A stretch of DNA of 64,000 bases from Sedimenticola thiotaurini. GTDB lineage: Bacteria; Pseudomonadota; Gammaproteobacteria; Chromatiales; Chromatiaceae. Positions 1 to 9,039 of this stretch are shown piece by piece. A program made the position numbers and the translations under genes. Within the stretch, counting starts at the first letter, position 1. Each line of letters begins with the position of its first letter. Under the pieces are notes generated by a model, which made no database searches, had not been told where the DNA came from, and saw nothing but the letters and a program-made list of their open reading frames with translations. The DNA is taken from contig NZ_CP011412.1 of assembly GCF_001007875.1 (NCBI RefSeq), positions 124,001 through 188,000 on the forward strand, written 5' to 3'.

Positions 1-70
1 GCATCAGCCGCTGGCGGTTAACGGCACTCTTGTTGCGTCCGTCAAGTCTTCGGTCAATGATCATGGCCAT
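1..70 (-). CDS. yeaH: YeaH/YhbH-family protein (DUF444), N-terminal fragment
   Basis: Only the first 23 codons lie in the window; the gene runs off the left edge. Reading the minus strand from the ATG at 70 gives a start of MAMIIDRRLDGRNKSAVNRQ. This matches the typical amino end of YeaH proteins, in which an IDRRL.G.NKS..NRQR stretch is conserved. It sits 57 bp downstream of prkA on the same strand, the usual prkA-yeaH order, where YeaH acts with the PrkA kinase in starvation and stress adaptation. A second in-frame ATG at 64 is an alternative start. The family call rests on a short stretch plus gene order. Confidence 0.75.
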   Translation of the reverse strand, partial: MAMIIDRRLDGRNKSAVNRQRLM

Positions 71-127
71 GGCGTACTTCCTTACTGTGAGACTCTACCT
101 GTTGATCGCTTATCACCTCGCTTAAGC

Positions 128-2050
128 TCAGTTCGATTTACGTACCCGCAGGTACCACTCGGATAGCAGTCGGACCTGCTTTCTGGTGTAACCCTTGGTC
201 ATCATACGGCTGATGAAATCTTCATGCTTCTGCTGATCTTCGGTTGACGCCTTGGCATTGAAGCTGATGACCGGCAACAGCTCTTCGGTATTGGAGAACA
301 TCTTCTTTTCAATCACCGTGCGCAGTTTTTCATAGCTGGTCCAGTTCGGATTCTTGCCGTTGTTGTTGGCTCTGGCCCGGAGGACAAAATTGACGATCTC
401 GTTGCGGAAGTCCTTGGGATTGGAGATGCCGGCCGGTTTCTCGATCTTCTCCAGCTCCTCGTTCAGCGCAGCCCGATTGAGGAATTCGCCGGTGTCGGGA
501 TCGCGGAACTCCTGGTCCTGCAGCCAGTAGTCCACGTAGGTGACATAACGGTCGAAGATGTTCTGGCCATACTCGGAGTAGCTCTCCAGGTAGGAGGTCT
601 GGATCTCCTTGCCGATGAATTTAATATACTCCGGTACCAGGTAGCCCTTGATGTACTCCAGGTAACGTTCCTGCAACTCCGGCGGGAACTGCTCCTGCAT
701 GATCTGCTGTTCCAGCACGTAGAGCAGATGTACCGGGTTGGCGGCGATCTCGGTGTTGTCAAAATTGAACACCTTGGAGAGGATCTTGTAGGAGAACCGG
801 GTGCTGAGGCCATTCATCCCTTCATTGACGCCGGCGTAGTCCTTGTACTCCATCAGGCTCTTGGCCTTCGGATCGGTGTCCTTCAGGTTCTCGCCGTCGT
901 AGACCCGCATCTTGCTCCAGATGTTGGAGTTCTCCGGCTCTTTCAGTCGTGTCAGTACGGCGAACTGGGCCATCATCTTCAGGGTGTCCGGCGCACAGGG
1001 GGCGTTGGCCAGGCTGGAGTTGGAAATCAGTTTTTTATAAATCTCGATCTCTTCCGTAACCCGCAGACAATAGGGCACCTTGACAATATTGACCCGGTCG
1101 AGGAATGCCTCGTTGTTTTTGTTGTTGCGGAAGCTCTGCCACTCCGACTCGTTGGAGTGAGCCAGAATGATGCCTTCGAAGGGTATGGCGGAGATCCCTT
1201 CGGTACCCTTGTAGTTCCCCTCCTGGGTTGCGGTGAGGAGGGGATGCAGTACCTTGATAGGAGCCTTGAACATCTCCACGAACTCCAGCAAGCCCTGGTT
1301 TGCCTGACAGAGTCCGCCGGAGAAGCTGTAGCAGTCCGGATCGTCCTGGGAAAACTCGTCCAGTTTGCGGATGTCCACCTTGCCGGTCAGGCTGGAGATA
1401 TCCTGATTGTTTTCATCGCCTGGTTCGGTTTTGGCAATCGCAGTCTGGCTGAGCCGGCTGGGCCAGAGCTTGACCACCTTGAACTTGGAGATGTCCCCGC
1501 CGTATTCACGCAGTCGCTTGACTGCCCAGGGACTGGGAATATGTTCCAGGTAGCGACGTGGAATACCGTATCGCTCCAGGATCAGCTCCCCATCCTCGTC
1601 CGGATCGAATAGGCCCAGTGGGCTCTCATTAACCGGAGAACCTTTTAATGCATAAAAGGGTACTTTCTCCATCAGGTATTTGAGTTGTTCGGCAAGGGAC
1701 GACTTGCCGCCACCCACTGGGCCTAACAGGTACAGGATCTGTTTTTTCTCTTCCAGACCCTGGGCTGCGTGACGCAGGAATGACACCACAGATTCTATGG
1801 CATCTTCCATTCCGTAAAATCCACTGAAGCTGGGATAGGTTTTGATGACCTTGTTGGAGAAGATGCGACTCAGGCGTGGATCCTTGCTGGTATCAACCAG
1901 TTCCGGGTCGCCGATGGCAATGAGCAGACGTTCGGCGGCGGATGCATAGGCCGATTTGTCCTCCTTGCAAAGATCCAGATAGGCTTCGATGGATAATTCA
2001 GATTCTTGTGCCGCTTCATAGCGACCCTGGAAATGGTCAAAGATGGTCAT
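128..2050 (-). CDS. prkA: PrkA family serine protein kinase (YeaG)
   Basis: Encodes 640 aa, the normal length of PrkA/YeaG proteins. These are cytoplasmic AAA-type ATPases with a C-terminal kinase-like domain that act in sustained nutrient stress. The Walker A loop GPVGGGKS is at residues 110-117 after the family's N-terminal region (MTIFDHFQGRYE...). The AAA core continues through an EGIILAHSNESEW segment, and the PrkA C-terminal domain fills the last 250 residues. The ATG at 2050 is preceded on the minus strand by a good ribosome-binding site (GGAGGG). The yeaH start lies 57 bp downstream. In enterobacteria the pair is under general-stress or nitrogen control; no clear promoter was identified here. 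Confidence 0.95.
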   Translation of the reverse strand: MTIFDHFQGRYEAAQESELSIEAYLDLCKEDKSAYASAAERLLIAIGDPELVDTSKDPRLSRIFSNKVIKTYPSFSGFYGMEDAIESVVSFLRHAAQGLEEKKQILYLLGPVGGGKSSLAEQLKYLMEKVPFYALKGSPVNESPLGLFDPDEDGELILERYGIPRRYLEHIPSPWAVKRLREYGGDISKFKVVKLWPSRLSQTAIAKTEPGDENNQDISSLTGKVDIRKLDEFSQDDPDCYSFSGGLCQANQGLLEFVEMFKAPIKVLHPLLTATQEGNYKGTEGISAIPFEGIILAHSNESEWQSFRNNKNNEAFLDRVNIVKVPYCLRVTEEIEIYKKLISNSSLANAPCAPDTLKMMAQFAVLTRLKEPENSNIWSKMRVYDGENLKDTDPKAKSLMEYKDYAGVNEGMNGLSTRFSYKILSKVFNFDNTEIAANPVHLLYVLEQQIMQEQFPPELQERYLEYIKGYLVPEYIKFIGKEIQTSYLESYSEYGQNIFDRYVTYVDYWLQDQEFRDPDTGEFLNRAALNEELEKIEKPAGISNPKDFRNEIVNFVLRARANNNGKNPNWTSYEKLRTVIEKKMFSNTEELLPVISFNAKASTEDQQKHEDFISRMMTKGYTRKQVRLLSEWYLRVRKSN

Positions 2051-2384
2051 GGAGTCGTCCCTCCTGTAGTGTTACACGGTACAGCCATCCGCACTAACCG
2101 CAGTATGGTGTCACTATTCTCCTCGCCCAGTTTGCCCGCTGCCTGGTTGCCTGTTGCGCACGCGGCGCAAGCTTTTCGTTAGTATCATTCGGCGCTGTTT
2201 TACTGCCTTGTTACTAGGAAAGCTTAGTTGATGTTTTTTTGTTTTGCCGTGAATGTTTGTAAAAAAAACCTGGGTTTTATATAAAGACCGCTCCCTGCAG
2301 AATTAAGTTTCAATGGAATTTCTCGCAGTTTGAAAATATCCCGATTGGTTCCATTGCCTAACAGATGATTGTCCGGAAAAAGAT
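2051..2384. other. Divergent intergenic region prkA/mazG
   Basis: This 334-bp gap between divergent genes has no convincing ORF. It is AT-rich on the mazG side, with T and A tracts around 2230-2280 and the candidate mazG promoter. A short inverted repeat (TTGCGC 2154-2159, GCGCAA 2165-2170) lies on the prkA side and is unassigned. The prkA promoter must also lie here but could not be placed with confidence. Confidence 0.6.
2257..2285 (+). promoter_or_regulatory. Candidate sigma-70 promoter for mazG
   Basis: TTGTAA at 2257-2262 and TATAAA at 2280-2285 are separated by 17 bp and lie about 100 bp before the mazG start. The spacing is ideal and the elements match well, but it was found by eye only. 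Confidence 0.45.
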
Positions 2385-3182
2385 ATGAGCATAAAGCGAC
2401 TGGTGGATATCATGGCGGAGCTCCGTGACCCGGAACATGGTTGTCCCTGGGACCGGGAACAGGTACTCGAGAGTCTGGTTCCCTACACCATCGAAGAGGC
2501 CTACGAGGTGGCGGACAGTATCGCCCGGGGTGACATGGAGGAGCTCTGCGGTGAACTGGGGGATCTGCTGTTCCAGGTCGTATTCTACGCCCGTATCGCC
2601 AGCGAGCAGGGACAGTTCGATATGCAGGATGTGATTGACGGGATCTGTGAAAAAATGGTGCGGCGCCATCCCCACGTGTTCGGTGATCAGTCCGTGGCGG
2701 ATGCCCAGGAGCAGAGTCTGGTCTGGGAACAACTGAAGGCCCAGGAGCGCCAAAATCGTGCCGGCGAGCGGACGGTATCGCACCTGGATGGCATCGCCCA
2801 GGCCCTGCCGGCCCTGTTGCGGGCGGGTAAGCTGCAGAAGCGGGCGGCCAAGGTGGGATTTGACTGGCCGGAGAGCAGCCAGGTGCTGGAGAAGGTAAAA
2901 GAGGAGTTGCAGGAACTGGAGGCGGAACTGCAAGGACCGCAAAGAGATCAGGCGCGGATTGCCGAGGAGATGGGTGATCTGTTATTCAGTTGTGTCAACC
3001 TGTCCCGGCACCTGGGGCTGGAGGCGGAAGGTCTGTTACGATCAGCCAATAGCAAGTTTGAGACGCGTTTCAATGCCATGGAAACGACGCTGCTACGGCG
3101 GGGTGTGACCCTGGAGAGTGCAACCCTGTCTGTCATGGATGCCACCTGGGATGAAATCAAGCAGAAGGAAGCCGATGAATGA
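2385..3182 (+). CDS. mazG: Nucleoside triphosphate pyrophosphohydrolase MazG
   Basis: 265 aa, the normal length for two-domain MazG. It hydrolyses NTPs and dNTPs to NMP and pyrophosphate in the cytoplasm, cleaning the nucleotide pool and dampening the stringent response. The N-terminal MazG domain carries the metal-binding EEAYE (residues 37-41) and ELGDLLFQVV (about 57-66) motifs after the family signature GCPWDREQ. The second domain repeats the pattern with EEMGDLLFSCVNLSRH near the C-terminus. The stop codon overlaps the next start by 4 bp (ATGA at 3179), so the M48 protease gene is translationally coupled to it. Confidence 0.96.
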   Translation: MSIKRLVDIMAELRDPEHGCPWDREQVLESLVPYTIEEAYEVADSIARGDMEELCGELGDLLFQVVFYARIASEQGQFDMQDVIDGICEKMVRRHPHVFGDQSVADAQEQSLVWEQLKAQERQNRAGERTVSHLDGIAQALPALLRAGKLQKRAAKVGFDWPESSQVLEKVKEELQELEAELQGPQRDQARIAEEMGDLLFSCVNLSRHLGLEAEGLLRSANSKFETRFNAMETTLLRRGVTLESATLSVMDATWDEIKQKEADE

Positions 3183-4753
3183 ACGGATATAGCCGGCAAA
3201 TCGTTAAAATCATCTGGGGACCGATTAGCGCTGCCCTCCTGCTGGCGGGTCTGTCCGGTTGTGCCACCAACCCGGTTACCGGTAAGAGCGAACTGGCGCT
3301 GATCTCGGAGCAGACTGAACTGGCGATGGGGCAGAAGCAGTATCAGCCGAGCCGACAGATGCAGGGTGGAGACTACAAACTCGATCCGCAACTGAACCGC
3401 TACGTAGAGCAGGTCGGGCAACGGCTGGCAGCGGTCAGTGACCGGAAACTCCCCTATGAATTTGTCCTGCTGAATGATTCCACGCCCAATGCCTGGGCCC
3501 TGCCGGGCGGCAAGATAGCGGTAAACCGGGGACTGTTACTGGAGTTGAACAACGAGGCCGAGCTGGCGGCGGTGCTGGGACATGAAATCGTCCACGCCGC
3601 TGCCCGGCACGGCGCCAAAGGGGTCGAACGGGGGGTGCTGCTGCAGGGGGCATTGATGGCGGCTGGTGTGGCGACAAGGGATAGTGACTATTCCCAACTG
3701 GCCGTGGGTGCCGCCGCGGTCGGAGCCAACCTGATCAATCAGCGCTACTCCCGGGATGCCGAGCTGGAGGCGGACTACTATGGCATGCTCTACATGGCCC
3801 GGGCCGGCTATGATCCCCAGGCGGCGGTAGGTCTGCAGGAGACCTTTGTGCGTCTCTCCAAGGACCGTAATGAGAACTGGCTGAGTGGCCTGTTCGCCAG
3901 TCACCCGCCGTCGGCTGAACGGGTCGAAAAAAATCGTCAACGGGCCCGGGAGCTGGCATCTGGCGGCAGGCTGGGTGTGGAGACATACCGGCAGATGGTC
4001 AGCGGCCTGAAAAAGAGCGCACCAGCCTACAAAGCCTATGATGAAGGACAGGCGGCACTGAAGAGTAAACAGTACGACAAGGCGTTGATGTTGGCCGAGC
4101 GGGCTATTCGGATCGAACCCCGGGAGGCGCTGTTCTATGGTCTGAAGGGCGATGTACTGGCGCAGCGAGGTGACGATAGCAAGGCCCTGGCTGCCTATGA
4201 CAAGGCGATCACTCTGGATAACGGCTTCTTCCGCCACTATCTGGCCCGGGGGGCGCTGAAAGCCGAGCTGGGGGATCGACGGGGGGCGCAACAGGATCTG
4301 AACCGCAGTCTGGACCTGTTGCCGACGGCGGATGCCCACTACCTGCTTGGCGGTCTGGCGATGCGCGGGGGTGATCGTTCAGCTGCCATTACCCATTATC
4401 AGCACGCCGCCTCCGCTTCCAATGCCCGGGGCAAAGCGGCCGCTGTTGCGCTGGTTAAACTGGATATGCCCAATCGACCGGAGCGCTATATCAGAAGCCA
4501 GCTGGGAATTGACCGGTCCGGGACGGTGTTGATTCATGTGCAGAACCCGACCGCTGTAACGGCCCGGAATATTCGGGTACAGTTGGGTGAGTTAAGTGCC
4601 GGTGGCGGGGTGATGGTCAGGTCCGCATACCGGGTGCCGGGAAGCCTGGGTGCCGGACGCTCGATCACCCTCAAAACCGGTGTCCGGCTGGCCGATCCAC
4701 AGCAACTGAAGCGTTGGAGCAGCCGTGTTATCGCTGCGACCGTTGCGGAGTAA
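3179..4753 (+). CDS. M48-family zinc metalloprotease with TPR repeats, lipoprotein
   Basis: 524 aa. An N-terminal signal with lipobox LSGC (Cys28) predicts a lipoprotein. The catalytic zinc motif HEIVH is at residues 135-139, with the third ligand expected in the DAELEADYYG segment near residue 195. TPR-like helices occupy about residues 285-400, followed by a C-terminal region of unknown role. The architecture resembles BepA/YfgC and LoiP-type periplasmic proteases that survey outer-membrane protein assembly, and the opening CATNPVTGKSEL is typical of that group. It overlaps mazG by 4 bp. The exact orthologue is not certain because the tail is longer than in BepA. Confidence 0.9.
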   Translation: MNGYSRQIVKIIWGPISAALLLAGLSGCATNPVTGKSELALISEQTELAMGQKQYQPSRQMQGGDYKLDPQLNRYVEQVGQRLAAVSDRKLPYEFVLLNDSTPNAWALPGGKIAVNRGLLLELNNEAELAAVLGHEIVHAAARHGAKGVERGVLLQGALMAAGVATRDSDYSQLAVGAAAVGANLINQRYSRDAELEADYYGMLYMARAGYDPQAAVGLQETFVRLSKDRNENWLSGLFASHPPSAERVEKNRQRARELASGGRLGVETYRQMVSGLKKSAPAYKAYDEGQAALKSKQYDKALMLAERAIRIEPREALFYGLKGDVLAQRGDDSKALAAYDKAITLDNGFFRHYLARGALKAELGDRRGAQQDLNRSLDLLPTADAHYLLGGLAMRGGDRSAAITHYQHAASASNARGKAAAVALVKLDMPNRPERYIRSQLGIDRSGTVLIHVQNPTAVTARNIRVQLGELSAGGGVMVRSAYRVPGSLGAGRSITLKTGVRLADPQQLKRWSSRVIAATVAE

Positions 4754-4838
4754 TGACCGGAACGGTTAGCTGCCAGCTCTGCCGGGCTGTTCCACAGTCT
4801 GCCGGTTCGTTGATACCGGCCGCACCCAGGATTTCTGT

Positions 4839-5714
4839 ATGAGTTTTATCGATCACATCGTCGCCTGTAATGATCACGATGTCAGTCGTTTTATACCGTT
4901 CCTGGTAGAGGAGCGGGTGGTGGGCCGTATGCAGCCCCGCTTTGCTGAATCGCTGAAGCCCTGGCCGGAGGTGTTTTCGGTGACCGAGCAAGCCGTCACC
5001 CTGAGCTGTCGTGCGCCGGGACTGGAGGATCGCTCCGCTGAGGTGTCCCGGGTGCTCGGGAAGCTGGTGGACCGGGGTGAGTTGCGCCCCTTTCACGGGG
5101 AGCGCTACGCTGTCACCGCGGAGGGGGAGAGACGGCCCCTGTTGCTGGTCGACCGGGGTATGGCCCCCCTGTTTGGTATCCGGGCCTACGGGCAGCATGT
5201 CAACGGTTATGTCCGTACCGGGGATGGCCTCAAACTATGGATCGGCAAACGTGCCGATGATCGGCGTCACTACCCGGGCCGGCTGGATAATCTGGCGGCC
5301 GGCGGGCTACCCTACGGCATCAGCCTGGCCGAGAACCTGGCCAAGGAGTGTTGGGAGGAGGCGGGTATTCCGCCGGAACTGGCCAGGCAGGCGGTTCCGG
5401 TGGGCGCTGTCAGCTATCACATGGATACGGAGATGGGCTTCAAGCATGACGTGCTGTATTGCTATGATCTTGAATTGCCAGAAGAATTTGTTCCCGATTG
5501 TATGGATGGCGAGGTGCAGTCTTTCTACCTCTGGCCAGTGGAAGAGGTGATGGATCGGGTACGGAACAGCAACGATTTTAAACTCAACTGTAATCTGGTC
5601 ATAATCGATTTCCTGATTCGGCACGGCTATATAGGTCCGGATGATGAGGCCTATTTAACGCTGCTGGCGGCGTTGCATCCCTCCCTCCCGCCACTGGAGC
5701 CATCACCCGGCTAG
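4839..5714 (+). CDS. DUF4743 / Nudix hydrolase family protein
   Basis: 291 aa. The first about 120 residues match the DUF4743 type found before a Nudix domain in proteins related to the thiamine-pyrophosphokinase-associated hydrolases. The Nudix region lies at about 120-260. Its Nudix box (residues 155-177, GGLPYGISLAENLAKECWEE) keeps the KE..EEAG core, but the usual Glu in the first half (GE) is replaced by Ile (GIS). Members of this subfamily are thought to act on oxidised or damaged thiamine diphosphates, but the substrate here is inferred only. The start has a CAGGA ribosome-binding site. It is a separate unit 85 bp after the protease. Confidence 0.85.
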   Translation: MSFIDHIVACNDHDVSRFIPFLVEERVVGRMQPRFAESLKPWPEVFSVTEQAVTLSCRAPGLEDRSAEVSRVLGKLVDRGELRPFHGERYAVTAEGERRPLLLVDRGMAPLFGIRAYGQHVNGYVRTGDGLKLWIGKRADDRRHYPGRLDNLAAGGLPYGISLAENLAKECWEEAGIPPELARQAVPVGAVSYHMDTEMGFKHDVLYCYDLELPEEFVPDCMDGEVQSFYLWPVEEVMDRVRNSNDFKLNCNLVIIDFLIRHGYIGPDDEAYLTLLAALHPSLPPLEPSPG

Positions 5715-5794
5715 TCGGCGTGTTACACTTCCGGTTATTGATGCGATGAAACCAATTGGTACCTGCGCGGGTCCAATCTGGGTGATTATTTAGG

Positions 5795-7897
5795 ATGCGA
5801 ACCAAGTCTATGAAATTCAGATATCTGCTGCTTTGGTCATTACTGCTGTTCCAGGGTGTGACGCTTGCCTGGGCCAGTGTCAAGGAAGTCCCTGTCGATG
5901 AACTGCAGCCCACACGCGCTCAGCGCCAGTCCACCCTGATCATCCTCAAAGTGATCGATGAGTATCACTACAAGAAGCACAGTCTGGATGATGAGATGTC
6001 CCGGGCCATTCTGAACCGGTATCTGGATACACTGGATCCGAATAAAAGTTTCTTCCTGCAGGATGATATCGACCGCTTCAATGTGATCAGCGATCGCCTG
6101 GATGATGATTTGAAGGAGGCGCGCCTCAATTCCGCATTCAGTGTTTTCCGGGTCTACCGGCAGCGGATTGACGAGCGGGTAAAGCATGCACTCCAGCTGC
6201 TGGAGCGGGACTACGATTTCACCATCGATGAAAGTTACCAGTTTGACCGGGAAAACTCCCCCTGGGCAGCTGATCAGGCGGAGATGGATGAGCTTTGGCG
6301 CAAGAAGGTGAAGAGCGATATTCTCAGCCTGAAGCTCAAGGACAAACCCCTGGATGAGATCAGGAGCACCCTTCGCAAGCGTTATCAGGGTATTCAGCGC
6401 CGCACTCACCAGATGGACTCGGATGATATCTTCCAAGTCTTCATCAACTCCTACACGCTGAGCCTGGAGCCCCACACCTCCTACATGTCGCCCCGGGTGT
6501 CGGAGAATTTCGATATCAGCATGCGGCTGTCGCTGGAAGGTATCGGCGCGGTGCTTAAAAATGAAAATGAGTATACGGTGGTTCAGCGCACCGTGGTGGG
6601 TGGTCCGGCAGCCCTGAGCGGACAGGTCAATCCGGGTGACCGGATCATCGGTGTTGCCCAGGGCGTTGATGGCGATATGGAAGATGTGATCGGCTGGCGC
6701 CTGCAGGACGTGGTGGAGCTGATCCGTGGCGCCAAGGGGACCACTGTGCGGTTACAGCTGTTACCGGAAGAGGAGGGCTCCGCCGGTCGTTCCAAGACAG
6801 TGACCCTGGTGCGCAATCAGATCCGGCTGGAGGACCAGGCGGCCAAGAAGTTCGTCATTGATGGTCTCGGTAACATGGGTAATATCCGTATCGGTGTGAT
6901 CGATATCCCTGCCTTCTACCGGGATTTTCAAGGCTACTCCAAGGGCGACAAGGATTTCACCAGCACCACCCGGGATGTACGTAAGCTGATCCGGGAACTG
7001 GAGCAGGAGGGGGTCGATGGCATTGTCATCGATCTGCGTGAAAACGGTGGTGGCTCCCTGGTGGAGGCGACTGAACTGACCGGCCTGTTTATCCCGTCCG
7101 GGCCGGTGGTGCAGGTGAAAAATGCCTCCGGGGATCTGGATGTGGAGACTGATCCCGATCCGGAGCAGGTCTACACCGGCCCCCTGGCGGTGCTGGTTGA
7201 CCGTCACAGCGCCTCCGCATCGGAGATTTTCGCCGGCGCCATCCAGGACTATCGCCGGGGCATCATTATCGGTGAGCCCACCTTCGGTAAGGGAACCGTA
7301 CAGACCCTGGTGGATCTGGGACGCTTTGTACGCTACGGCGAGAAGAATCTGGGGCGTCTGCGCCTCACCATGGCACAGTTTTTCCGTGTCAATGGCGGCA
7401 GTACCCAGTTCAAGGGAGTGGTGCCGGACATCGAATACCCCTCCGCTGTGCAGTCCGATGATCTGGGGGAGCGCAGTCTGGATAATTCGCTCCCCTGGGC
7501 GAAAATCAAGCCCGTGAACTATCAGGTCGAGGGATTGGGTTCCCTGGAGCCCTATCGCCGGATGCATCAGCTGCGGATCAAGGATGATCCGGGATTCATC
7601 TATCTCTCCCAGTTGGAGGCGATGCGTAAGGAGGTGAAGGCCCAGGATACGGTGTCGTTGCTGGAACGGGATCGGGAGATCGAGTGGAATCAGCGGGAAG
7701 AGCGTCGAAAAGCGGAGAAAAATCGTTTCCTGATGGCGATCGGACGTGATCCGGAGCCGGAGGATGCGGCTGAGGACAGCCATGCGGAACCGATTGATGA
7801 TGAGGACGATCCGGTGTCCAGGATCATGCTCAACGAGGCGGCCCACATTCTGGCTGACTACATCGGTGGGAACGCCCGGGCCGCGATGGTCAATTGA
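5795..7897 (+). CDS. prc: Tail-specific (carboxy-terminal) protease Prc/Tsp
   Basis: 700 aa, close to E. coli Prc. It has an N-terminal signal peptide (hydrophobic stretch ending near LAWA, residue 27), the Prc N-terminal domain, a PDZ domain at about 245-330 for C-terminal tail recognition, and an S41 protease core. The catalytic serine lies in the SASASE segment at residues 472-477 and the catalytic lysine is K499 (FGKGTVQ). It degrades misfolded, tagged or regulatory proteins in the periplasm, including peptidoglycan hydrolases. An in-frame ATG at 5810 is an equally possible start. The convergent gene pbpG ends only 11 bp away. Confidence 0.96.
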   Translation: MRTKSMKFRYLLLWSLLLFQGVTLAWASVKEVPVDELQPTRAQRQSTLIILKVIDEYHYKKHSLDDEMSRAILNRYLDTLDPNKSFFLQDDIDRFNVISDRLDDDLKEARLNSAFSVFRVYRQRIDERVKHALQLLERDYDFTIDESYQFDRENSPWAADQAEMDELWRKKVKSDILSLKLKDKPLDEIRSTLRKRYQGIQRRTHQMDSDDIFQVFINSYTLSLEPHTSYMSPRVSENFDISMRLSLEGIGAVLKNENEYTVVQRTVVGGPAALSGQVNPGDRIIGVAQGVDGDMEDVIGWRLQDVVELIRGAKGTTVRLQLLPEEEGSAGRSKTVTLVRNQIRLEDQAAKKFVIDGLGNMGNIRIGVIDIPAFYRDFQGYSKGDKDFTSTTRDVRKLIRELEQEGVDGIVIDLRENGGGSLVEATELTGLFIPSGPVVQVKNASGDLDVETDPDPEQVYTGPLAVLVDRHSASASEIFAGAIQDYRRGIIIGEPTFGKGTVQTLVDLGRFVRYGEKNLGRLRLTMAQFFRVNGGSTQFKGVVPDIEYPSAVQSDDLGERSLDNSLPWAKIKPVNYQVEGLGSLEPYRRMHQLRIKDDPGFIYLSQLEAMRKEVKAQDTVSLLERDREIEWNQREERRKAEKNRFLMAIGRDPEPEDAAEDSHAEPIDDEDDPVSRIMLNEAAHILADYIGGNARAAMVN

Positions 7898-7908
7898 CCA
7901 GACAGGCC

Positions 7909-8802
7909 CTATCCCCCCAAACTTCGCTCAATCCATTTTCTGACCCTGTTCGCGTCGCCGAACGGGGTCAGCTTACCGAATGAGTTGAGCAGCACGAAAG
8001 TGAGTTTGCGGCCTTTTACCCGGGCCTGCATCACCAGGCAGCGGCCCGCCTCATTGATATAACCGGTCTTGCTGAGCAGGATCTCCCAGGAGCGATTCTT
8101 GAGCAGGCGGTTGGTGTTTCCGTAGGTCAGGGGGCCCCGCTTGGCATAGGGACGCACATCCATTTTGAGCCGGGTGGTGGCCTGTACGATCTCCGGATAG
8201 CGACTGGCGGCCAGGACCATGTTAGCCAGGTCGTTGGGTGAGGCCACATTGCCGGCATCCAGCCCCGCCGGGTCGGTGAATTGGCTGTCTGCCATGCCCA
8301 GTTGCCGGGCTTTCTCATTCATTGCCTGAACGAAGGCCTCCATTCCACCTGGGTAGGTGCGCCCCAGTGCGGCCGCCGCCCGGTTCTCAGATGCCATCAG
8401 GGCCAGATCGATCAACTGGCGCCGGGTCAGTTTTGCGCCATACTGGAGTCTGGATCCCGTCAGCTTGATCAGGTCCCGGTCCTGCTTGGTGATACGAATC
8501 TTTTCATCCAGGGGTAATCCCGCATCCAGTATCACCATGACTGTCATCAGCTTGGTTATGGAGCCGATAGGTCGCGGTGTATCACTCTGTTTGCTATAGA
8601 TTTTATTACCATTGCTGTCGACGATCAGGGCCGACGCTGAGCGCAGATCGAGTTTCTTTTCATCCAGGCCGCGCCATTCACCATGGTCGGTACGGGGCGG
8701 GCTCTCGAAAGCGACTTTCCGGGGCGTGGGGTGCAGTGATGACTGACCGGCCTGCAGGGTGGCAGCGATCAGGAGCAGGGCAGGAACAATAAGGTACTTC
8801 AT
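7909..8802 (-). CDS. pbpG: D-alanyl-D-alanine endopeptidase PBP7 (PbpG)
   Basis: 297 aa with an N-terminal signal peptide. All three penicillin-binding motifs are present: SITK at residues 81-84 with Ser81 as nucleophile, SEN at 138-140 and KTG at 245-247. The length and the short C-terminus, without the extra beta domain of DacA, fit the PBP7/8 endopeptidase group that cleaves DD-crosslinks in the periplasm. It converges on prc, whose E. coli homologue degrades a murein endopeptidase, so the proximity may be functional; that link is inference. Confidence 0.92.
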   Translation of the reverse strand: MKYLIVPALLLIAATLQAGQSSLHPTPRKVAFESPPRTDHGEWRGLDEKKLDLRSASALIVDSNGNKIYSKQSDTPRPIGSITKLMTVMVILDAGLPLDEKIRITKQDRDLIKLTGSRLQYGAKLTRRQLIDLALMASENRAAAALGRTYPGGMEAFVQAMNEKARQLGMADSQFTDPAGLDAGNVASPNDLANMVLAASRYPEIVQATTRLKMDVRPYAKRGPLTYGNTNRLLKNRSWEILLSKTGYINEAGRCLVMQARVKGRKLTFVLLNSFGKLTPFGDANRVRKWIERSLGG

Positions 8803-8933
8803 CGAAGTTAGTTTATCCCGACTATTGAAAATCGAACATCTTTGCCCAACCTGAAGCTAATTGCAAAAAGAGAGCGGTTTCCCCATGCGGGGAGTGTCCT
8901 GTGGTAACGGTCTGGCGGAGCTCGACCATGCAT

Positions 8934-8963
8934 CGGACAGCAGGTTGCTTCACCGGTTATAAT
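8934..8963 (+). promoter_or_regulatory. Candidate sigma-70 promoter for gshA
   Basis: A consensus -10 box TATAAT at 8958-8963 is preceded at 18 bp by CGGACA (8934-8939, four of six matches). It lies about 80 bp before the gshA start in the divergent pbpG/gshA region. Confidence 0.5.
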
Positions 8964-9039
8964 ACGAACCGGCCAGGAGGGCCACTTTTCGGTGCCTGTG
9001 GGGTAACAACCAGAACAGACAAGACCTGGGACAATACGA

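Noticed and set aside
728-1612. Open frame antisense to prkA
   Set aside because: Lies wholly inside prkA, with low-complexity composition and no family resemblance.
6761-7846. 361-codon open frame antisense to prc
   Set aside because: Fully inside prc and lacks any motif; prc has intact catalytic residues in the other strand.
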